Program-made: the position numbers and the translations under genes | DNA from: Hysterangium stoloniferum | Taxonomy: Eukaryota; Basidiomycota; Agaricomycetes; Hysterangiales; Hysterangiaceae | NCBI GenBank assembly: GCA_015178975.1 | Contig: WHVD01000165.1 | Span: 62,001 to 126,000, forward strand | DNA length: 64,000 nt | Direction: 5' to 3' | The notes under the pieces: generated by a model | Database searches by the model: none | What the model saw: the letters and a program-made list of their open reading frames with translations, nothing else | Told to the model about the DNA's origin: nothing | In this document: positions 43,871 through 56,330 of the stretch, in pieces | Layout of the letters: each line of letters starts with the position of its first letter | Position numbering within the stretch: position 1 is the stretch's first letter

Positions 43871-45105
43871 TGCCTGTGATAAAATGTGACGTCAAGAAAA
43901 TAGAAATATGAGGGTGTTTTAAATGTACTCGTGAAAAGAAAGCCTAAAATAGGGCTAATTCCAGTCGTACTGGCCAATTTATCACCTTAAAATCTCTGAT
44001 AGAAAGTCTTTTTGACACTACAGTAGCCAAAAGACTTGAAGCCGACAAAATCCAACAGCGAGTAGCAACGCTATAGGCCACCGATACCGAGATCCCATAT
44101 TGGATCCTGTTTAGTGCTGCGACAATGTCTACTTCCACAACCTCGTCGAGCAATCGCTGACCCAGCATTGCTTGTAGAGCTGCCCAAAGCTAATAGAATT
44201 CGAAATGAGTCCCACAGGTGCGTACGTTTCATTAGAGTGTAATCCGGGAATCTGACTATATCCCTTAACAACGATCCGCACCTTCTTTTTACCAGTTCAC
44301 CGTTCTTGTACGTTCCTCGACATACCGTCGGTCTTCAAAACGCGCGTCGCCGGCGGTGGTTCTTCGGGCGGTCCAAAAGCTTTATGTCCATCATATTTTG
44401 TCATTCCTCCTGTTTTGCCTCCTCCTCCCAGGCTCTTCCTTCCTCCCCTAACATGTTTAATGCCTCTTCTAAGGCTGGGTCCTTTCCCAAGGCTGATAAA
44501 ATGATATATTCATAGTTTTGATTTTCTCATTCCTTACGCAGTTTTCCAGATCTCAGCCCATTTTGGAACGTGAGTCCCATTTTTGTCGTTTTTGCTTAGG
44601 AATTGCTACGCTAACAGGACTTCCGAATATACTCAAATGCGACAAATTCGGTTTTTCTTCAGTAATGCGTACAAGGATAAATCGCATTGGTTGTAAGGAA
44701 GCTCCTTGTCCCCATGTTCATTGGTATGGCATGGGTGCACACATCAAAACTTCCTAAATTTCTATGGTCTATTGCGGTAAAAACGATGGCGTACCTTAAG
44801 AATCCAAGCCCTTCCCGCGCGAATGACGGACAATCCCCTCTTGAATCGAGGCATGAAACTTAGCTTTGCATTTATTCACTTTGTGTTTGCAATTTTGACG
44901 TTACGCAGTTGTCATCGTCTTCCCAGAGAAATATCCGAGTACACTCTGCGCCTAACCAACAACCCCGACCTCAACACCTCCCTAGATTCCACATAATGAT
45001 CCTCCCCCTCCCTAACCATGAGGGTATCCGACCTGACATCGTCGTGACGCACGATGAGGAGACCTTAATCAACAAAATTGCCCGCCGGCGTGGGCGGGGG
45101 ACACA

Positions 45106-45288
45106 ATGCCTGATGCGTTAGGTCGGATATAGCAGGACCACGACGAATGGCCGCCCGCAAGGTGGTCGAGGAAACAAACCGAAGCCCTACTAGAGATGTC
45201 TGGGAAGCTACGCGTGATGGGGCCGGGTTACCACATGACTTTACTCCTCGATCACTCATCTCCCCTAATTGACCCCTACAACCTTTAA
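45106..45288 (+). CDS. Copy 2 of the conserved MPDALGRIWQDHDEW frame
   Basis: A 60-codon frame identical to copy 1 until a missing C near 45270 changes the end. It is one of the best-conserved parts of the duplication. No family recognised. Confidence 0.3.
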
Positions 45289-46249
45289 CGTCCAGTTGGT
45301 TACCAATGTATCTACCTAAGTTTTCGATATCTCTAGAAGCTACTCCACCAGCATAGCAGACTACCTACCATACATTCCCCGTCTGCATTCACCTTACCAT
45401 TCCACCGTTTAAAAGATACCACATCGTCCTGTCTATTATCCATCGAGTGAGGCTGATTAAGGTGTGACCTAGAGGAAGCTATGGATGGACGTGTACTATT
45501 TTCAAGGGGGGTACATGATACCTATATCTCATAAGTTCATGCAGATGTAGGTATCTTACTTATCACCTTACAAAATTTTCCTTCCGGTTTGCCCTTCCCC
45601 TCCCATCGCATGTGCATCCTTTCTGTCACAGCAATTGATTAGCTATCCAGGGGCGATAGCTGAATCCCCCCCACCAGGTAGACACCTCTCACACCACACC
45701 CATTTCCACCGGCACCGCATAATGGTACAAGCGATCGCTCACCCACCCAATACAGTAGAATATCTGGATTGTCAGAGATTATCTCAGATGTTGGAATCGA
45801 AATTGTCCCTCCTTCAAGTATTACTGTTAACTTCCCAATCAGTCAGTAGCCATCATATGTGGACCTGTGGTCTTGAAAGGAACGATAGGAATCGCGGGAA
45901 TTTAATAAATAGTATAGTGTCTAATAGCTTCAGCTCAAGCTCAAAACCTCGCGCATTGAATTTCTCATTGGCAGGATCCCAGGCTACGCTTTACGGACAT
46001 GACACATTAGGAAAAAGTAAGTGGTCAAAATGTTGTATTGCGGTTATCTCATGTCATTATTCCAAGCACAACCCTCACCAGCAGTATACATTCTAGTCGA
46101 TGCGGCGATAAACGGGTTGAAGACAGTTAACGATCAAATCTAAATTGAAAGTCTTTTGATAGTATCCCTGTGGGTTCTCCAAAGGGTGATCTCCCATGCC
46201 AACGATGAAACGTGACCTGTGGATATATGTATTAAAAAGACAAAACGGT

Positions 46250-46745
46250 TTAAGAAGCACAATCAATACCATTCTGTATTGTAGTAATCAACCCACAGAT
46301 AGTGATGCTTTTCTGCCTCCCAAGACAGTAGTGCTTCATCTCTACAAGAAAAATATTGTGGCTGACAAAGACGATATGGGGGACACCATCAGGAAGTTGG
46401 TCAGCGAGCTGACGGTTACGAGGGCCTTTATCAAGCAACTCTCTGGGAGGTGAGGGAAGATAACGGCCGTGTGCAAGGATCGCCAACTTCAGCATCAAGA
46501 CTCCCCGGTAAACAACACTATCCGCAGATTCTCCGCCAGGTGGATGATAGGACCGCCCATCCTCACTGGTAGGTGAGTAACCGCCACTACGCAACTTCTG
46601 TGCTCCGTAAAAATCACCCTTTGCATATAATGTGCGACTTCTGGTCCATGATTTTGTTCTCTAAGGAGGCTATCTTTCTTCAATTCCAGCGTGCTAGAAT
46701 GAAAATCTACAATGGCCTGCACAGTCACCTTTGCTCTTTCCATGT
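46250..46745 (-). pseudogene. Unidentified exon(s), copy 2, with extra upstream coding-like sequence
   Basis: It contains MLKLAILAHGRYLPSPP and VPHIVFVSHNIFLVE as in copy 1. Upstream, in the part copy 1 lacks, is a further protein-like stretch (KVTVQAIVDFHSSTLELKKD, NHGPEVAHYMQRVIFTEHRS). A frame break follows FLVE. Family unknown. Confidence 0.35.
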
Positions 46746-47379
46746 CAGAGGACCAAATAGCATCGATGCGGGTGTTGGCCCATTCTTGGCCAAGTTCTTT
46801 AGCCTGATCTTGGCCTTTGCCGTCAATTTATCTGCCATGCCACCGTCCAAACGCGGGTTCACAGAGCTTCTCCATCAGCCATTGTTGTATGGTGTCAGAA
46901 AGAGGAAGCCCCGAATGGGTCCACAATGGCACCCTACCGCCTCGATCGAGTGAGGTTGATTTACGTACGTTTTCGGTAAGCGAACAGACAACTCAAACGA
47001 GCAATGATGCCCCCCCCTTCAATGACATTTCCGAAAGAACGCTAAAGGGTGGAGGATACATATATATCATCAGCTCACGCAGATGCAGCTGGCAATATAC
47101 CTCACATCTTATCATCTTACAAAATGGCATTTTTCTCATTGATTGGCCATCCAGGGGCTAAAGCTGAATCCCCTCCATCAGGTAGATACCTCTCCCACCA
47201 CACCCTTCTCCACCAGCACCGGATTATAATCCAATCGACCCATCACGCAAAGCTCACCCGCCCATTAGCCGGTCGTCCCAGGTTTCATCTTTTTCCCTGC
47301 GCCATCCACCACTACCTCCTTCTCTGTCAGAATACTCCCTCATCTCCAGCATACCATTGGTGCCGGTTTATGTGCTGTC

Positions 47380-49040
47380 CCTGACTCCCTATACCAGGAA
47401 CAAGAGAAGAAGTCCCACCCGCCTGGTTAGAGTCCACATCTGGTCCATATCATCCCCTCCGCCATCGCCATCGCCCCCCCTCCATCTCCTCCTCACCAAC
47501 CAGCCTCTCGCCCCCCTTCCTCATCTTCGAATACCCCAGGGAAAACCCTCCCCTCCGCCCGCACACGTACACTCTCAAACCCAGCAGCGGGACGGAGCGC
47601 CGCAAAGGTGCACCGTAGCGCATCGGTCATGCTTGACCCAGACCCAGTCAGATTCGGACCCGGATTCGAACTCGCCCCGAGCCTCGCATCAAGCTCGTTA
47701 ATCGAATACCACCCCTTCCCCCGCCGCGTTCTCGGCTCCGACCATGATGATGATCTTGGTCTGCAATGTCTGCAAAGGGGAACCGGTGATTTGGACGCCT
47801 TCCGGACGGCGTCGTCGGGGAGGAGGGAAAGGGGGTGATTGCGGCTGCATTTGGTGATGCAATGACGGGGATTGAGATGGTGATAGTGTTGGTGATGGTG
47901 ATGGGAGATGGAAGTGCGCGCATATCTGTGTATGGAAACGGGGAAAGGCAGGGATTTGCTACAACGAGGATTAGGAAGGGGCGCAGTAGTAGGATGTGAT
48001 GTTGGGAAAAAGCACTGCGAGTCGCCGTTAGTAATCCATTATATCACACTAGACTAATAGGTCCAGTAGCTCATGGCAAGGCGGGTGATACAGGTTGGAC
48101 CATACCAGCTGGTGGAGTCGGCGTCCGCTCATTGGAAGAGATGGAAGATGATGACGAGGACCGGATCGCAATACGCGCAGCTGCAACATCATCAGAGCTC
48201 CCCATAACCCTCTTCCTAATCACTTCCGCCCTCCTCTCCTTACTCAACATGTCCAAAACCTCCTTGACGCTCTGCGCGCCGTTGGCAGCTTTCAAACACT
48301 ACTTAATCAGCACAGAAGTCGCCTGTGGCGGCTTAGGTGCGCAGGGGGAGCGGTGGGGTATAGGTGGAAGAAGACTTTGACGACGGGCTTACGCCTACAG
48401 GCAATATTGCGAGAGATCCATGACGGAGTGGGTGCAAGAGCGCCGGTTTATGTGGTGGAAGGGGTGGCGTTGCATGTTGGTGGCGAGTGACATGACGAGG
48501 ACGAAGGAGCGGATTTAAAGGGAAGGCGGCGGGGGTTTTTGAAGTGAGATGCGGAAGGGTGTTCGAAGATGCGGGTGGTGGTTCTGTGGGAGGTTTACAG
48601 AGTTCGGACTGGGACTGGGACTGGGCGCGGGTGAAGGAGTTTGAGCTGGTGCTGGGTGGAGTCCTGCGGGATGAAAGGGTTGCTGTTGGCGTGGCTGCTG
48701 TTAACTGCCTTTTGAGATGGACGGGATGGAGGGACGGGCGGTGGGTTGGGAACTATGTCTGCTTAGAGCTACGTCCGACTTGATACAAGCTTATGGCTCT
48801 GGATTCGCTGCAAAGTTCGCCGATAAGCTTGACTGTCACCCCGTAACGAATATTGATTCCTAACTGAACTTACCTTGGACAAATACCAGTGAATCGTCTA
48901 CAGCAGCACCATATTGTGCATGGAAAACAACTCTCATGACCGCGACAAACTGGCCACCAGTCAAGACGTCCTGTGGCCCTAACTCTGGTGCAAAAATCTT
49001 CAAAATCTGCAAGTCTTCCAATGTCAATATTGGGGCTTTC
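47380..49040 (-). pseudogene. EF-hand/EH-like fungal protein, copy 2 (5' exon missing)
   Basis: Blocks ILTLEDLQILKIFAPE and TGGQFVAVMRVVFHAQYG, AANGAQSVKEVLDMLSKERR and the acidic region repeat those of copy 1. The ALSDADYAAYI exon is absent because the duplication ends at 49101. Without its first exon this copy cannot encode the full protein. Confidence 0.45.
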
Positions 49041-49158
49041 ATCCACGACCTGACTCACCTGGTCAATAATCGCGCCATCCCCGAGCCTCCCTCACACTAA
49101 GTGTTGAAGTAAAAAGTATTAGATCAGCGTATTACGTAATCAGGACCACCTCTTTCTC

Positions 49159-50417
49159 ATGCCTTCTTATCGTCGCTTACAGCAATACGCTATTGGAATC
49201 AGCATTATCAGCATTCTTTACAATGGTGCAGAAGCCGCCGTCTCAGTTGGTTTAGGCAGCGAGTCTTCATCTCGCTCGCTTATATTTTTTGGCGTGCAGT
49301 CGGGCATCGAGGTCATATCTGCCAGTATCGTTGTGTGGAGATTCAACAAAATTGCTCAGCCGGGTGAGGAGAAGGGCGTGAATTTGGGAGCTAAGGAATT
49401 GAGGTATGTCACTGTTCAATGACAAGGGTTCGTGCGCAGAAACTCGACCGATGAATCCACTTGCTCTGTTCAGAATTGAGAAGTTTGCGTCAGCCAGCAT
49501 TGGCGTACTCCTCATTTGTCTCTCCCTCGCAACCGAGATTGCTGCTATCACCGCTCTGTCTCTGCACCAAGAACCGGACTCGTCCAATGTTTCCCTCATT
49601 GTCTCCGCTTCCGCCCTCGTCCTGATGGTTGCGATCTGGCTGCCCAAACGATATCTTGCCCGTGCACTTAATAGTAGCGCGATGGCAGGCGAAGCAACTT
49701 GCTCTTTATCTTGTATTCAAATTACCATCGTTCTTTTTGTCGGATCTTTGATTTTCAAGCTGTGGACAAAAGGATGGTGGGTGGACAGTGCCACGTCGTT
49801 GATTTTGGGTGTGCTGTTCGGCTGGGAAGGGTACAAGATGGTCAAGTGGGTCAGAGACCCAAATTTCGATGGTGGATGCTGCAAGGATGGTCATCCGTCT
49901 GGTAATGCAGAAGAGCTGGGTGAAAGCTATCGAGATTTGTGTGATTGTTGTACTGAGAAGAGTGAATGCAAGAATGCGAGGGAGTGCAAATGCGAGGGAA
50001 ACGTTGGCGAAGAGGTATGTTTAATTGTTTCTTGCAGTATCCAGGAAGTTGATTTTGTGACTTGCAGTCTCACAATGCATGCTGCTTACCTAGCAACATG
50101 GACGGTTCTAGGTGTTGCACACATCGGATCATTAAGGGGACTCGTCCTGAACCTGTCAGTACCTTTATCGTTGTGACCATTGACGGCCTGTCTTGCTCAT
50201 TTATGTATTCTTCTTCACTCAGCTTCACACTGATATAGTAACGCCCAGGCAGTCGTCAGGTACTCAGACCGCTGAGTTGACCAAAAAAGATAGCTGCTCG
50301 ACTAAGGCTATTCATGGCACCTATTGCTCAATTGCCTCCACCGTGGGAAGTCCTTGCTCGAATGAATCTACCAACTTGCCTTCTACAACTCTTCCGTCTA
50401 GTTGTTGTGCCAAATAA
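49159..50417 (+). CDS. TMEM163/cation-diffusion-like membrane protein with Cys-rich tail
   Basis: Exons are 49159-49403, 49474-50014, 50068-50154 and 50223-50417; all introns are GT-AG, 53-70 bp. The joined frame is 355 residues with no stop. The N-terminal part has about six hydrophobic segments: YAIGISIISILYNGAEAAVS, SLIFFGVQSGIEVISASIVV, ASIGVLLICLSLATEIAAIT, LIVSASALVLMVAIWLP, CIQITIVLFVGSLIF and WWVDSATSLILGVLFGWEG. The layout resembles TMEM163-type members of the cation diffusion facilitator fold, which move zinc or similar divalent metals. The last 110 or so residues are rich in Cys (GGCCKDG, CDCCTEKSECKNARECKCEG, CCAK end), a likely metal-binding domain. The promoter is compressed: a duplicated segment ends 57 bp before the ATG. 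Substrate not deducible. Confidence 0.82.
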
Positions 50418-51823
50418 GACCACTGCAAATTGCACAAGCCAAAGAATCGGTTTTTATTCCAGTTATATGCGGTACTATCTGGTACTATTCTTTGTCGTGT
50501 CAGCTTTCAATCTAATTGATCGTCTGGGACACTCTGCTAAATGTCTGAAGGTTGGATGCTCTGATTCGATTTTATGTATTAGTGTACCATGAAAAAAATA
50601 TTTGTTATTCTCAAGCTTGCTGAATGAGCAAAGAAAGGACGAAACGAGGCTGCGTTTTCAACAACAGAGTCTATTGCATCGCCATCGCTCTTTTGCGCGA
50701 CCAGAAATAAATCGTGCCTTCCTAAAGCCAAAGAAATGAGTGAGATGAAAGTCCAGCGGACTGAAAGGTTGAGCGGTGGGAACAGCCCAATGAAACCTAG
50801 CAGAAAGGTTAGGAACGCGTGTGCAGGAAGACTCGATGTAAAGTTTGTAGGCGTCGCTGCGCCAACGCCCCGTCAATTGAATTTCGTAGTCATTAAACCC
50901 TGCTTCAGCGGTGGAAGAGGCTGCACCCCTCCGGAAGGAGTGACCCGCAAAGGAGGTAGGATCAAAAGCAGCGGTGTGGAGTTTTCAATTTCCTTTACAC
51001 CCTAGGTCGCAATCAGCAATGTCTAAAACCATTCCCTTGGGCTCTGGTCTGTGACGAAGAGATATTTGAGGGCATGCACAGCGCAGGTGGTAGCGGCCAC
51101 GGCAGCAACATAAGTGGTGATGTCCTTCCAAAAGGGGTCAGTATTGGAGGCAGGGAAAGTGATGGTAATTTGGGAGGGGTTCTCAAAATTAGGCGAGAAA
51201 AAAATGGCGCTTCTGGTCAAGTGATATAAACTAAAGACAACACTTAGCTTGCTCGACCAGGGGGCCAAAATACTACATAAGTGTCATAGGGTATTATAGT
51301 TGTGGTGTACTGACAACTATGATGAAGAGAGTTTCTAGAGGGGTATTTGAGGATAGAGATTAGGAGGGGTTTCCTTTTTTTTAAAACTATATTCTCACCC
51401 AAGGTAGGCCCTCTACCTTTTTGTAGAAATATACAAAAGGTCATCTAGCTGGAAGCAGCTAGCAGTTTAGCAAGGATGTGGATGTCTGGCAGTTTAGGTG
51501 CCAGCCCCACCCCATCCCACACACATCCACACATCCACACAACTACCCATCTTTTTCCCACAAATTAGGATTTATTCAAAAACCCTTTGGACTCTTCTAC
51601 AAAAAAGATGGACCATCCACCTCAGGGGGGAATATAACATAAAAAAAAAAAAGGACAAAGAGCCACACACATGCAGCTTCCTGGATGAATTGTACACATG
51701 CAGTTTCCTGGATGAAAAGTTGCACACACACGGCTTTTCATCCTGGGTGAAAGGTTGTACCTATCCTATGTGAGCAAAATCTGAACCCTGTATTGAACCC
51801 TATGTTTACATCTGAAAATCCCA
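50418..51823. other. No clear gene; small membrane-like frame on minus strand
   Basis: A minus-strand frame (51268-51023) with LSVVFSLYHLTRSAIFF and DITTYVAAVAATTCAVHALK could be a fragment of a small membrane protein ending REWF. No introns or partners could be fixed. The rest shows nothing I can name. Confidence 0.3.
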
Positions 51824-52013
51824 CCTTATGTAAATGTGATCTGGTCTCTAGATGACATTCTACCAGACCCATATACATAAGCCCTGCCCTATCCTATGTA
51901 AATATGATCTAATCTCTAGATGACACTCTACCAGACCCATATAAGCCCTACCCTATGTAAATGTGATCTGATCCCTAAATGACACCCTACCAGACCCATA
52001 TAGCCCTCTTCCC
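51824..52013. repeat. Three tandem repeats of about 60-69 bp
   Basis: The unit TATGTAAATGTGATCTGGTC followed by CTAGATGACATTCTACCAGACC and a variable ATATA-AGCCC end occurs at about 51826, 51895 and 51954. TATA-like words in each unit suggest an amplified promoter segment, perhaps of an LTR whose ends I cannot define. Confidence 0.7.
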
Positions 52014-53204
52014 TCTTCCAATCATCCACAGTCCAGTCCTTGTGTGCCAGAGAAAAGTCCATTCTTGCCTTCATCAGTAAAATGGTATTGAGCGCTAAAT
52101 GGCTTGAGAGCCGTGAGGAACACTTACTAGTCTAGACCTCCACCAAGAGAGTCTGGGCACTTCCAGCACTCTCCAGAAGTGGTAAATGTGCGTCCAGGCA
52201 GCTCCAGCATATTCCATGAGTGGCACTTTTGTCCCAACTCCTCCTGCACATGTGGAAGTGACACATGGGTGCACCTGTAGTACCCACACACCCATATCTA
52301 GTTAGGCGCAGAACACTAGCACTGCTTGCCTTATAGTTAGATAGGATAGCCGTTGTCTCCCTCTCCCAGAAATAATACTGTTTTATAATTCTGCCTTGAA
52401 TAATAATAAAAATTTCCCTCGCATATTCTTATGTACTCACAAAGCTATTATCAGACATGACAACTGCCCCCACAACACACCTGTACTTTTGGCAACAATC
52501 CAGCACTTAGCACTCCAAGTCGCATTCTGTTCGAGCTCATCGTCGGCAACATTGTCAAAATCACTTCACCAACTCTTCTTTGTCTAACCCTTTCTTTTGC
52601 GCCATATAGAATTCTATCCTATCTAACTATAAGGCGAACATCAAAAAGATTAATGTATTTACAAATAAAAATAAAGATAATAAAAATATTTAGGAGTACT
52701 TAACTGTAAATCAATATTGTTTGAATGATAGAGCAACCTGTTTAAATAGTAAGCATTAGGAACCAATATTGGACCTGGAGCATACTCCAACATCTTTCCA
52801 CATTGTCACACATATCCTTAGAAACCAATACTCATTCACAATTTATCTTATTTTTCTTGTTGTTTGTTCATTTTGGTCACAGTCTCAAGACCCAGATATT
52901 CCACTGGGTTCTGGAATGTCCTTTATGGCTTCTGACCCTAAGTTGTCTAAGACAATTCATCTCTTAGGTCCTGTCAGATTATTCCATGAATGCTAGATGC
53001 TTTGTAACTTGTGTTCTGCCCTATCTCTGGTTTGAATTTGACATATGTATGCGTAGTCACTTGCTTATTGTGCTATTTGGACTTGTACCATTTCCTGCCC
53101 AACCCTTGTTCCTAAATCAGTCAACCCTGTATCCTTCCTGTCTTCCCATTTCATCTTTTTGTCTGATTGGATTAGTAGCGTAACAACTATAAGGTCTATG
53201 TATA
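52014..53204. other. No gene recognised; short inverted repeat
   Basis: GCCTTATAGTTAGATAGGAT (about 52329-52348) recurs inverted at about 52613-52634, enclosing about 290 bp. An AGTAAAATGGTATT word near 52077 matches the MITE end at 53205, but no second end was found. No coding feature. Confidence 0.4.
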
Positions 53205-53348
53205 TACATCAGTAAAATGGTATTTGTTCTGGACAGCTCCCGGAGGAGATCCCCCCATTCTAGGAAGCTCCTGGATGTTGTGGAGCATGTGGAGCATCCC
53301 AGAATAGGGGTACCTCCTCTCAGTGTTTAATACCATTTTACTGATGTA
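53205..53348. mobile_element. 144-bp hairpin MITE
   Basis: It begins TACATCAGTAAAATGGTATT and ends with the exact reverse complement AATACCATTTTACTGATGTA. Inside, GGAGGAGATCCCCCCATTCT pairs with AGAATAGGGGTACCTCCTCT, so almost the whole element can fold into one hairpin. A TA duplication at the ends is possible (the terminal TA is part of the match). There is no coding capacity. Confidence 0.82.
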
Positions 53349-53589
53349 ATCTAAAGAATAATCAGAATATCAACTTAGCTACACCCCAGTATATTTCCCA
53401 ACCTATCAGTCTTAAAACTCTAAATCATGTATTTTTGGAGCCTACAGATAGTAACAACATTGTGGACTCAACTGTGGAAAAAGAGAAACTAATATACAAT
53501 ACTATCCTCTGATGCTGTAATCACTATCTAGAAAACTGTCTGAAATGTAGCTTTAGTGTGGAATGAGTTGATCCAAAATCACTCCACAC
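53349..53589. other. Short spacer without features
   Basis: AT-rich spacer between the MITE and the Plavaka remnant; nothing recognisable. Confidence 0.4.
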
Positions 53590-55193
53590 ACTAAATAGTA
53601 TTTGTTCCACATAACACATTACCTATCGGGTCCAAATTACTGGCTTTCTCTCCAAAACATGGTGATAATGGACATGGCTGTACTACTTGATCCAATTCAA
53701 TGATGTCTGTGATTTGATGCCCTGAGTGACCATAAGATTTCTGCACAGCATACATGCTTATATTTGAATTATATCCATCATAGTCAAACCACTCAACATA
53801 GGCCAGATGCTTGGGGTGAGGGTGGGGCCCTTTCAAATTGATATGTGCTAGCCTGAAGATCATCTGTAGTTGTGCTACTCTCAATCCTGTAATAGTAATT
53901 TCAATTGGTTAATGACTTTGAAAAGTTAAGACTTACCTTGAAGTCCCATTTGTTGAGAAGAGCTTGTTGGGTTTGTATCAACAAGGACAATATCAAAAAC
54001 ATCTGGAATTTCTTTCTGTGTCACAGTGGCCTTCTTTCCAAGTGCAGCTCGTATGATTCTTGTTTCAATTGGATCATGTAAACTATCAAGAACAGGCAAT
54101 GTAATGCGAAACATTTTCCAAACATCCAGGGTCTTGTAATAACTTGGGATACCAGTTTCAACTGCCAGCTGATCCCACCCTCTACCAGATGCCTGTGAGC
54201 CCAAAGACCTTTTAGCCTCAAATCCTTTCACAGCTTCTTGAAATTGAGTTGGACTTATTGAAAACAATTTCATAAGTTTCATAATTTCCTGTGTTGCTAT
54301 TGATGGCCATTGTGCTAGCTTTGGCTCATAGGTCATTGTGGGAAATGGTATTGCTTGAATTTCTGTGTTACCATCAAATTCAGGATCCAGACCACTGTTA
54401 TCTGATTCAAGTTGGAGTTCTGAATCTGAATTCCAATATCCTGTGTGTTGTAATTGTCGCCATTCAATGTATTGCTCAAAATAACAAAGCTTCTCTTGGC
54501 GATCCAGCCATCTAACCATTTGCTCTGTATAGTCTTTCTTGCTAACACCCCAATATGCTTTCTTAGCATATTCTATATGATAACGCTCTGGTGTTTCAGT
54601 TGTAAAGTTAGTGGTTGCTCCAAACCTGCAAATGAATTCTGGATAATGTGGTCGTGTATGTAACTTAGGAATATGGAAATGAGGAATTGTCCCTTTCTTT
54701 CCTCTTCATGCTCCAGTGGTGATAAAGATATTTTTATTGAGATGCCATATTTTGTTATATTCCATTAATTGGGAAAGTGTCTCTTCACTGTGAGAACGAT
54801 ATTGAGCCATATAGATAAAATCTAACTCTGCCCATGTGGCACGCAGAGCTTGTCAAGGAACTGCTCCTACTAATGCTGGTAGTATTGAACGTTGTAGGTC
54901 TTGATGTTCCTTTCCTGTCCACTGTGATATCTTTGAAATCCCTGCAGTAAAATGACGAAAACCTGGAAACTTAGGCAAGCATCGAAAATCAGCATCAAGC
55001 TCTAATTTTCCCACAAGGTTTATGTGTCATGCCACACAGTGGTCTTTAAATGCCTTGTGTAATCCATGAAGAACATCTGGACAAACAGCCTTGCAGATAT
55101 CCAAAGAGGGAAAGTCAATCCACCATGGTTCTTCTACACCATTAAATTTTCGTTCTTTGGCTACCATTGCAAATTTCCAAGTATCTGCATCTG
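53590..55193 (-). pseudogene. Plavaka-type (CACTA-like) transposase remnant
   Basis: Minus-strand blocks in order: VEEPWWIDFPSLDICKAVCP and DVLHGLHKAFKDHCVAWC-like, then decayed sequence matching the SQWTGKEHQ, LDFIYMAQYRSHSEET and IPHF(H)IPKLH regions of the family. Next come RPHYPEFICRFG-like, VRWLDRQEKLCYFEQYIEWR and FDIVLVDT, and a C-terminal block with HLAYVEWFDYD. Stops and frame shifts interrupt the middle. The 5' half is missing: the chromovirus LTR begins at 55194 inside the coding sequence, in DTDADTW. Plavaka elements are abundant in Agaricomycetes, which supports the organism call. Confidence 0.78.
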
Positions 55194-55453
55194 TGTCAGG
55201 GGACAATCTCAAGTTTTCTAAATTCATCCCTGACCTTCCTTAATATAGTCTCATAAGTCAAGGATAAGAGTACTTTGTTTTTATCACATTTTCAAACTCA
55301 GCTGCACCTTTAGTTAGTCACTCACTAGCTGAGGATTCCTTAGACTTTTCTCTTCAGATTCCCTCTGCTAGGTAAGTAATAATGTACATTGTATGTATAT
55401 AATAGATAGGTATAAAACTTACTTCGGATTCCCTCTGCTAGTGCCCCAACTCA
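55194..55453 (+). repeat. 5' LTR of the chromovirus
   Basis: 260 bp, TG...CA ends; matches 60726-60985 except about four positions (near 55344, two at about 55368-55371, and 55419). Confidence 0.92.
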
Positions 55454-55634
55454 GTCATAGTGCAAGTCAGTGTGGTCTAGAGAGTCGCCCTTACAGAAGA
55501 AAAGTCTCACATCAAGTGACCGGAGTTACCACCGCTATTTTTCGAACCATATTCAAGATCGCGAGTTCAAACATTTATACAGATCTAATCTATTTCAAGT
55601 TTACGCACGGTCCCCTCCCCTCATTTTTACTATT

Positions 55635-56330
55635 ATGTCGACTTCTATTACCGATCCCCACCAGGTGCTGGAACAGTGCAGTAATGACATTCGAGATCTC
55701 CAAGCCTCCCAGAAGCAAAATACGGACCTGTTGCAGCAAATTCTTCAGCAACTCACTGTACAAACACAACCACCAATGAATCCTCCACAGCTGCCTGCGT
55801 TACCTACATTGACCTCTGCTGCTGTTTCGACCAACTCAGGTCCGAAGGTTCCACTTCCAAATGGGTACGATGGTGATCGATCTGGTGGATGTACCTTCTA
55901 CAACTCGTGTCTGCTGTACATCAGCATGAATGGGTTGAAGTTCCAGAGATGAAGGTTCAATGGGTGGTGTCGTTCATGAAGACCGGTCGAGCCGCCCTTT
56001 TTGCAAATCGGCTCATGAAGTCATGGAGTCAAGGAGATGCGGTGCCTTCATGGGAGACCTTCGTGGGGACCTTCGAGTGCAAGTTCTTTCCAGCTGATGA
56101 AGCAGCTACAGCCTGTATCAAATTAGAAGGAATGACGTACCATCAAGCCCGAAGAACGGTCGACAAGTACACAGATGAGTTTCGCGAACTCATTGACCTT
56201 GCAGGTTACAAAGACGCATTAGCCATTGTAATGAAATATCGACATGGCCTCTTACCGAATATCCAGATCCAGGTTGTGATGATGGAGAACCGCCCGAAGG
56301 ATGATGCTGCTTCCCGCTTTGACTGAAACC
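55635..56330 (+). pseudogene. Gag of the chromovirus, frameshifted
   Basis: It starts MSTSITDPHQVLEQCSNDIR. Then come a Gln-rich linker and VPLPNGYDGDRSGGCTFYNS. A one-base shift occurs near 55945. The capsid-type block continues with VQWVVSFMKTGRAALFANRL, WETFVGTFECKFFPADEAAT and IKLEGMTYHQARRTVDKYTD. The Trp/Phe spacing fits the retrotransposon gag domain. A zinc knuckle CFECHQLGHLSRDC follows at 56516-56557 in another frame, just before a stop. Confidence 0.85.

Larger units (their letters stand above)
43094..49101 (+). repeat. Segmental duplication, copy 2 (partner 6907-12518)
   Basis: Collinear with 6907-12518. It carries about 430 bp near 46590-47010 that copy 1 lacks, so copy 1 lost this internal sequence after the event or it was inserted here. 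Both ends lie within sequences that are coding in copy 1, so copy 2 is a truncated transplant. Its right end is only 57 bp from the start codon of the TMEM163-like gene. Confidence 0.92.
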
